DNA from: Acanthaster planci
Taxonomy: Eukaryota > Echinodermata > Asteroidea > Valvatida > Acanthasteridae
NCBI RefSeq assembly: GCF_001949145.1
Contig: NW_019091446.1
Coordinates: forward strand, 994,277-1,058,276
DNA: 64,000 nt
Reading direction: 5' to 3'
The position numbers were made by a program, and so were the translations under genes. Of this stretch, positions 61,601-64,000 are shown piece after piece. The notes beneath the pieces are model-generated. The model was not told where the DNA came from and ran no database searches. It saw only the letters and a list, made by a program, of their open reading frames with translations. Position 1 is the stretch's first letter. The number at the start of each line of letters is the position of its first letter.

Positions 61601-63913
61601 ACCTTGTCCACTGGGAAATGGCTTTCAATCTTGTTCCTGAATCTGTCATATTCAGTCTAATCAGGATAATGCCAAACTATTTCGGGTTTCAAGTCCTCAC
61701 TGCCAGTTTTTTAAAGTGTGGCTTAAACATTGAAATATAATTTGATATCACCAATTTTTAATGATCCTATGTAAACTGGCATCACTTTCAATTCAAGGCC
61801 AACATCGTATTCAGCAATTTTCTCTGCTGGCAGCTCTTTCAAAGAATCATCCTTGTGATGAACTGTCCCGTGTTTCTACACGTATTTCATCCGCATGCAG
61901 CAAATGGCAGGAAAGGGGAAGAGGACCCGGGCACATCGCCGGGCCTGGAGTCCCCACGCCTGACCACCTCGGACGCTTCCTCCGTCTCCAGCTTCCACAC
62001 GGCCGACGGAGAGGATGACGAGAACGAGGACGAGGAGGAGGACGGAGAAGATGGAACAGAGGAGGACTCGGAGGAGGCAGAGGTGACGATGGATGTTGCG
62101 ACCTTTGTCCTCAAGAAGGACAACCCGGAAGAAGAAGCCCCGGTAAGGGGGGGTGGGGATTTTCACAAGGCTTATGAAAGAGACGCCATTACTACAAGTT
62201 GTTGCAACAGAGGTTACGATCTGCCGAATCTGGGTGATATTTCAAGTTTTGGTGCCTTGCTATCTGCCAAAATTAGCCGATACTCCGAGTTTGGGGACCG
62301 AATCTCGAGACAAGCTGATATCTTGATTCATTGCAACTGCAGCACTACATCCGTGCACTGTTGGCAAAGTTGCAGCGCCTTACCCGTTCTGAACGGGAAG
62401 CAAGAGAGGGTGTGTTTTAATATAGCAACAAGGGTCCATTGATGGGAATCCACTGCCTACATGCAATGGTTCAGAGGCGTGGGACATGTGGCTCAGCTCA
62501 TGTTTAATTTGTGGGTTTTGAATGCCTGGTCTTCACGTGTGCCGCATGCACATGCAACATCCCAGTTATAAAATCCCAGCCAGCCTGTCCGTCCTTTGCC
62601 AGGATGGCTGCACTTTAACCTTGGGCAGATTGGCCAAAGATTCATTTCTGGAATCAGCCTTTGTGAGCGTGGTTCCACCGCAGTGATCGCTTCTAATACT
62701 TTGGGCAGGGTTGGTCTGTGAAGCCGTGCTTCATGAACAAGTCAAATCAGCAAAGTCCTGTCTTTATTATGCTACAGTAGCAAGCAAAATGCAATCCATC
62801 TTGAAGGTTCAGGCTTACTGCATGGATTGTCTTCCATCTCCAGTAATCACAGGGCTTATTAAAAAAACAGGAGTGGGGCTACTTTTGGTAGAGGGCATCC
62901 AACTTGCTGGTTTCTGTAAAAACAAGTTGGAAGTTTATTTTTGGGTGGAGGAGTGTTTTTGATGGCCTGGGCAAAAAAGGCTGGCTCAAAAGAAGCCAAG
63001 GGGTGTCCTTGTGGTCAAGGTGTTTGTGACTCCTGACCAAAGGGTCAGTTGTCTTTGAACTTTGAACCAATTGAACTTGTTATGTTTCGTTTCTGTTTCA
63101 GACCAAACCTGCCAAGTCCAAATCAAAGAAAAAGAAACAAAAGGTAAAATCCAGTTTGTCGGTTTTGCAGTTTAGTTCCTTTTTAAGTTTTACCAAAAGT
63201 ACGTTGCATCCTGTCATGGAGCATGGGGCAGACGGGAATTAGTGCAAGGAAAACAATGATGTTTTGGGTTTTTAGGACATCTCAAGGTACAAGTAACACC
63301 TTGAGGTGTAGGTGGCATTCTTCCATGAGGGCTTTTATTATAGGTTTGAAACTGAGTATTTGGAAACAGAAGGACCTTGGAAATATTGAAGCTTTGCAAA
63401 AATACTCTAATTGGAGACTGATTCAAAATTTATTTGTCAATATGACCCCCCACTCCACGACCAGGCTGAAGGCTTCCTAGCTATTACTAAGTTCCCCAGG
63501 GCAGCCGGTACAAGGAACATTTTTCTGATCATTTCCCTACAATGCACTGCGAAACGGCCTTTCCATCACAACCTCTTGGTGGCGCACTGCATCGTCAATC
63601 GCCCGTTTTCAAATTCACAAATTTCCCTGCTCGTAACTCGGAAGCATTCTGCAGAACAAGTTGCATTGCGGATCATTTTGACGTATGAACCTTGCCAGCG
63701 GGGAGAGGAACGGTTAAATATTAATGTTCCATGTATCTCCTTCAGCCTGGTTTTGGAATGATGGGTCATAAATGTTTGTAGCCCTCTTGATGAGTTTTTC
63801 ACCTCACCGCAGGACAAGACATCCATGGCCATCGATATCCAGTTCTCAGACTCCTCACAGCGGCAGAGGTTTTCTGCTGAGAACGTGGAGCCTGCCAAGG
63901 GGGCACAAGGGGG
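31654..63913 (+). CDS. TTC3: TTC3 orthologue, N-terminal ~906 residues (3' end beyond window)
   Basis: 21 exons: 31654-31674, 32532-32704, 37168-37261, 38011-38064, 39425-39486, 40849-40910, 41596-41678, 42734-42946, 44163-44408, 50975-51352, 53238-53372, 54753-54833, 56485-56594, 56867-56990, 58255-58476, 58954-59046, 59427-59479, 61455-61585, 61901-62142, 63102-63143, 63813-63913. The frame is continuous and leaves the window in phase 2. An in-frame TGA at 31,642-31,644 fixes the start MEDSLSM. Domains: N-terminal region 1-183, TPR 184 to ~305, coiled coil 337-462, helical repeats 463-612, Cys-rich 613-717, charged linkers 718-906. The order and local motifs (GHYR after the TPR; DAIC...FKGY..V.C...C; TPDCEGV) match vertebrate TTC3, a RING E3 ubiquitin ligase. 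The RING should lie outside the window. Weakest splice sites: donors GTGAAT at 54,834 and GTCCGT at 59,047. Introns are crowded with MITEs. Confidence 0.9.
32089..32318. mobile_element. MITE with GGGTCATTCTATAAAT ends (family S, copy 1)
   Basis: In TTC3 intron 1. It ends ATGGACCCCTGATTTATAGAATGACCCA. The interior TCACTGAAATTGATTTCAAACTATTT and TTTGGCAGGTAATTTGC are shared with 60,294-60,572. The left end is more decayed. Confidence 0.7.
33140..33335 (+). repeat. Tandem ACAAGACCA(T/G) array (foldback family T, copy 1)
   Basis: About 17 units of 11-12 bases, CACAAGACCATCA or CACAAGACCAGT, in TTC3 intron 2. It is followed by AAGGAATGCTTTTGT and then inverted GGTCTTGTCATGGTCTTG at 33,434-33,452, as in the fuller copy at 43,095-43,609. 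Confidence 0.8.
33779..33956. mobile_element. MITE with GTGTGTAAAC TIRs (family R, copy 2)
   Basis: In TTC3 intron 2. It starts GTGTGTAAACTCCTTCAATC and ends with the inverse GATTGAAGGCGTTTACACAC, so it has ~25-base terminal inverted repeats with a few mismatches. 178 bases, non-coding. Same family as 28,340-28,500. Confidence 0.8.
34757..35007. mobile_element. MITE family S, copy 2 (inverted)
   Basis: In TTC3 intron 2. It begins TGATCCAATTTTTTTTCG, inverse to the interior end of the 60,294-60,572 copy, and ends GACCCCGAATTTATAGAATG. Opposite orientation to the other copies. Non-coding. Confidence 0.65.
42734..44290 (+). CDS. TTC3: TTC3 TPR block (exons 8-9)
   Basis: Exon 8 (42,734-42,946) encodes two helix-turn-helix TPR units: GSEEHKHKRYGRAINQYSKA, then YSNRCTSFLCVKKFKHALVD. 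Exon 9 (from 44,163) continues with GHYRFAQSLFELGYQKRA, the third unit. These hold the usual TPR small-residue and aromatic positions (G, Y, A, N-R). Exon 9 ends in an acidic Ser-rich stretch (SASEFSDSESDE). In TTC3 this block is taken to mediate protein contacts. Confidence 0.9.
43095..43609. mobile_element. Foldback element with expandable ACAAGACC arrays (family T, copy 2)
   Basis: In TTC3 intron 8. The left end is AGTGTTGTAGTCAGGACC and the right end the inverse, GGTCTCGACTACAACATT. Inside the left end is a long ACAAGACCAGAC array; inside the right end is the inverted GGTCTTGTGCTGGTCTTG array. The short unique centre has CAATGTCAAAGGAATGC. An assembly gap of 33 N (43,243-43,275) sits in the array, so its true length is unknown. 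The open frames through it are repeat artefacts. Confidence 0.8.
44463..44822. mobile_element. Long foldback element with >100-base arms (family U)
   Basis: In TTC3 intron 9. The outer ends are inverted: CCTTTTGCGAGTTCAATTTG, AATCTGGTACAC against GTGTACCAGATT, AATTCGCAAAAAGG. The inner parts are too: AGACACTGTTGCTATACC against GGCATAGCAACAGTGTCT, and GTGATTCG(T/G)GGCAA against its inverse. No coding capacity. Confidence 0.8.
45361..45395 (-). repeat. tRNA-derived SINE head (minus strand)
   Basis: On the minus strand it reads GGCTGGATGGCTCAGTTGG then TAGAGCAC, a pol III A-box in a tRNA D-arm context. It lacks the rest of a tRNA, so it is a SINE-type remnant and not a tRNA gene. Confidence 0.55.
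45567..45625 (+). repeat. tRNA-derived SINE head (plus strand)
   Basis: GGCTGGAAAGCCTAGTTGG, TAGAGCACCGGAACAGCG: a plus-strand relative of the sequence at 45,361-45,395, inverted with respect to it. The A-box is slightly decayed. Confidence 0.5.
46308..46860 (+). repeat. 54-base minisatellite (ATAGCCTAGGGATATGG...)
   Basis: In TTC3 intron 9. The core unit is 54 bases (ATATGGCCTAGGCCTTGG, then GGCTACTGCTTAGAAACC, AGGGGCCATAGCCTAGGG). It repeats about six times to 46,820 with few changes. The flank CCGGTGTGCTGTAGACAG... is itself duplicated at ~46,310 and ~46,459. Because 54 is divisible by 3, one frame stays open as an 18-residue repeat; not considered a gene. Confidence 0.9.
46931..47390. 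mobile_element. TTAA element V1 interrupted by element V2
   Basis: The outer element resembles 52,424-52,730: GTAAGAGGACATGAC; TAGCCAGAAGTAGTAAT; CTAGGTCCTTCAGGCTCAGA. Between GACATGACC and TTATTGTCCTCTG it carries 47,005-47,226, which is the reverse complement of the element at 57,331-57,553. The insertion is flanked by TTAT on both sides. In the uninterrupted copy the site reads GACTTTATTG, containing a single TTAT. Confidence 0.8.
49551..49605 (-). ncRNA. Hammerhead-ribozyme-like remnant
   Basis: On the minus strand: CTGAGGA (49,596-49,602), then stem GGCCAG/CTGGCC (49,577-49,582 with 49,589-49,594, six perfect pairs, six-base loop), then AAAACGTCGAG and the small palindrome GAGTTTATACTC. 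The hammerhead core is CUGANGA, stem II, GAAA. Here the first base after stem II is A instead of G, so activity is doubtful. Such motifs accompany Penelope-like and similar retroelements. It could instead be only a chance look-alike of that consensus. Confidence 0.35.
50540..50880 (+). mobile_element. LINE C-terminal fragment
   Basis: In TTC3 intron 9, just before the coiled-coil exon. It encodes LAHFIYASGHRWLQKTIIQG, MIEGKPKRGRPPASWFDVAR. The GHV...EGK..RGRP..SW.D pattern is the conserved C-terminal end of LINE polyproteins. It is a short truncated fragment with a frameshift near 50,797, unrelated to TTC3. Confidence 0.65.
50975..51352 (+). CDS. TTC3: TTC3 exon 10: charged coiled coil
   Basis: A 126-codon exon. 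After an N-terminal stretch (KVEGELTKLRLKELTSLDNN), residues from about 378 onward are almost entirely Glu/Lys/Arg/Gln with Ala/Leu at intervals (RKKRLRRERKEKEEAERL). This indicates a single long alpha-helix or coiled coil. It lies between the TPR and the helical repeats. It is GC-rich with respect to its introns. Confidence 0.85.
51499..51720. mobile_element. MITE with AATTTATATAACGGG TIRs (family W)
   Basis: In TTC3 intron 10. Left end AATTTATATAACGGGTTTTG, CCCTTACC; right end the inverse, GGTAAGAGCAAAACCCGTTA, TATAAATT, with one mismatch in ~28. 222 bases, one N at 51,601. GC-rich centre, no coding frame. Confidence 0.85.
52424..52730. mobile_element. TTAA-flanked element V1, uninterrupted copy
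   Basis: In TTC3 intron 10. TTAA-CCCTAAC on the left and GTTAGGG-TTAA on the right: short inverted ends with TTAA on both sides, as in piggyBac-type non-autonomous elements. 307 bases. It shows the intact state of the element that is split at 46,931-47,390. Confidence 0.75.
53238..56990 (+). CDS. TTC3: TTC3 helical-repeat block (exons 11-14)
   Basis: Exons 53,238-53,372, 54,753-54,833, 56,485-56,594 and 56,867-56,990 encode about 150 residues of helix pairs. Examples: LEQRGRQAFMHYKQAMDII; FLYAYGMACLESG; ASNKFEMILENHS; PYYGLSSSLFKQNKFSEVLE. The last resembles the TTC3 segment with AYCGIGKVYL and a following Trp-containing linker (ETWPGTKQK). These are probably TPR-like repeats. The exon at 54,753 uses donor GTGAAT; reading on without splicing would stop after ~38 more codons. 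Confidence 0.85.
54301..54512. mobile_element. Foldback element with ~52-base arms (family X)
   Basis: In TTC3 intron 11. Left arm TAGCTTATTGCAACAACACA...TCAAATCTTGTTGCACAC is inverted on the right as GTGTGCAACAAGATTTGA...TTGTGTTGTTGAAATGAGC. About 100 bases of unique AT-rich centre. Non-coding. Confidence 0.8.
55262..55460 (+). repeat. Interspersed repeat (family Y, copy 1)
   Basis: Shares GAATAGACCTT(T/G)TCCAC, GGGAAA, the order of CTGAAT or CTGATTCAG, ACTATTT(A/C)GGGTT and TGTGGCTTAAA/TGTAGCTTAAA with 61,588-61,790. No TIR seen. Lies in a TTC3 intron. Confidence 0.5.
55988..56423. mobile_element. Palindromic MITE family P, copy 2
   Basis: In TTC3 intron 12. Left end AATACGGGCAATTCACAATACAG; right end CATTGTGAATCCCCCGTATT. 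Subterminal GCAACCTCTTGGTAGCAC is a relative of the GCCACCAAGAGTTTGCAA in copy 1. It is longer than copy 1, so probably carries extra internal sequence. Confidence 0.65.
57331..57553. mobile_element. TTAA-flanked element V2
   Basis: In TTC3 intron 14. TTAA-CCCTAACCTGCC on the left, GGGGGTTAGGG-TTAA on the right. The interior has AAACACTTTACTACTG and AAAGTCCCATATGGGTG in inverted orientation compared with 47,005-47,226. 223 bases, non-coding. Confidence 0.75.
58255..59046 (+). CDS. TTC3: TTC3 Cys-rich domain (exons 15-16)
   Basis: Residues 613-717. Cys and His occur as DAICRLDSC, then YVRVQCRERC, then YHIPCWKK, then KTCCTPDCEGVYISIVI. The spacing suggests a zinc-binding fold conserved between TTC3 and its relative DZIP3. 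It is the strongest single block for the identification. Zinc binding is inferred from the Cys/His pattern. Confidence 0.9.
58691..58744 (+). repeat. tRNA-derived SINE with A and B boxes
   Basis: In TTC3 intron 15. TGGCGCAGTG (58,691-58,700) matches a pol III A box; GGTTCGAATCC (58,734-58,744) is a perfect B box, 33 bases further on. An AT-rich tail (TAAATAAAG) follows. It does not fold as a full tRNA, so it is a SINE rather than a tRNA gene. Confidence 0.65.
59427..63143 (+). CDS. TTC3: TTC3 charged low-complexity linkers (exons 17-20)
   Basis: Exons 59,427-59,479, 61,455-61,585, 61,901-62,142 and 63,102-63,143. Lys-rich segments (KTKEKKNKG, KSKSKKKKQK) alternate with a long Glu/Asp run (DENEDEEEDGEDGTEEDSEE). 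Probably disordered. The basic KSKSKKKK motif resembles the NKSKKKK stretch of vertebrate TTC3 and could act as a nuclear localisation signal; that is inference. Confidence 0.8.
60294..60572. mobile_element. MITE family S, copy 3 (best preserved)
   Basis: In TTC3 intron 17. Left GTGGGTCATTCTATAAATTT, TGGGTC; right the inverse, GACCCCAAATTTATAGAATG, ATCC. The ~26-base TIRs are nearly intact. The interior matches 32,089-32,318. Confidence 0.8.
60640..60823. mobile_element. Foldback family T, short copy
   Basis: In TTC3 intron 17. GCCACAAGTCCC and GCAAGACCGGCCACAAG on the left, unique AACAATG and TCACAGTTCA in the middle, then the inverted GGACTTGTGATCGACTCG and ACCACAACACT end. It has only two or three array units, where 43,095-43,609 has dozens. 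Confidence 0.6.
61588..61790 (+). repeat. Interspersed repeat (family Y, copy 2)
   Basis: Follows TTC3 exon 18 immediately: CAGAATAGACCTTGTCCACT, GGGAAATGG ... CTATTTCGGGTTTCAAG. Same order of words as 55,262-55,460. Non-coding. Confidence 0.5.
63512..63612. mobile_element. Palindromic MITE family P, partial copy 3
   Basis: In TTC3 intron 20. CAATGCACTGCGAAACGGCC, ACAACCTCTTGGTGGCGCAC, CGTCAATCGCCCG match the right half of the copy at 55,988-56,423 and the arm of 1,133-1,308. Only one end is preserved. Confidence 0.6.
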
Positions 63914-64000
63914 GTAAGTTTGTTTCCACCCAGCCAGGGGAACCTATTTGGCAGATACTGCAGAACTGAAAGGAGAAATTAGCTGAGCCCAGAGTTGAAC

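Noticed and set aside
61876-62166. 96-codon minus-strand frame rich in Ser/Leu
   Set aside because: Antisense shadow of the Glu/Asp-rich TTC3 exon.

Overview
The window is eukaryotic. Its genes are split by GT-AG introns and the intergenic DNA is full of short transposable elements, minisatellites and tRNA-derived SINEs. A TTC3 orthologue, together with EGF/WAP modules on phase-1 exons, suggests a metazoan. The palindromic ACATGTAC / TACCGGTA / TAGGCCTA words remind me of marine invertebrate deuterostomes (echinoderm, hemichordate or lancelet), but I cannot decide between them.

Three multi-exon genes can be rebuilt with an unbroken frame. (1) On the minus strand, 7,496 to 1,623, eight exons encode a 351-residue secreted precursor that I do not recognise. 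It has a signal peptide, then a cationic helical region with many dibasic sites, then three nearly identical Trp-rich acidic repeats. Each repeat has its own phase 1-1 exon and begins with a KR-QM cleavage-like site. A CRE / CCAAT / TATA-like cluster lies just upstream. This is the best candidate for something undescribed. (2) On the plus strand, 9,699 to 17,223, nine exons encode a 338-residue single-pass membrane protein: signal peptide, EGF, WAP, EGF, WAP, EGF, TM, short tail. Genes 1 and 2 are head to head, about 2.2 kb apart. (3) On the plus strand, 31,654 to beyond the right edge, 21 exons encode the first ~906 residues of TTC3: TPR, a long coiled coil, a helical-repeat block, a Cys-rich domain and charged linkers. 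The C-terminal RING expected of the family lies outside the window.

Between and inside these genes lie: a possible decayed exon at the left edge; a dead LINE reverse transcriptase (18.8-20.3 kb); an ~11 kb gene-free stretch rich in ACATGTAC words (20.5-31.6 kb) with a palindromic minisatellite at 27.5-27.9 kb; and at least eight distinct families of inverted-repeat (MITE or foldback) elements, most in TTC3 introns. One TTAA-type element has inserted into another, and an uninterrupted copy of the host element elsewhere in the window shows the empty site. ACATGTAC-type words change abruptly from almost absent to dominant near 22.5 kb.

The three genes have no evident common pathway. The two left-hand genes make extracellular or cell-surface products, while TTC3 is an intracellular ubiquitin-ligase-type protein.
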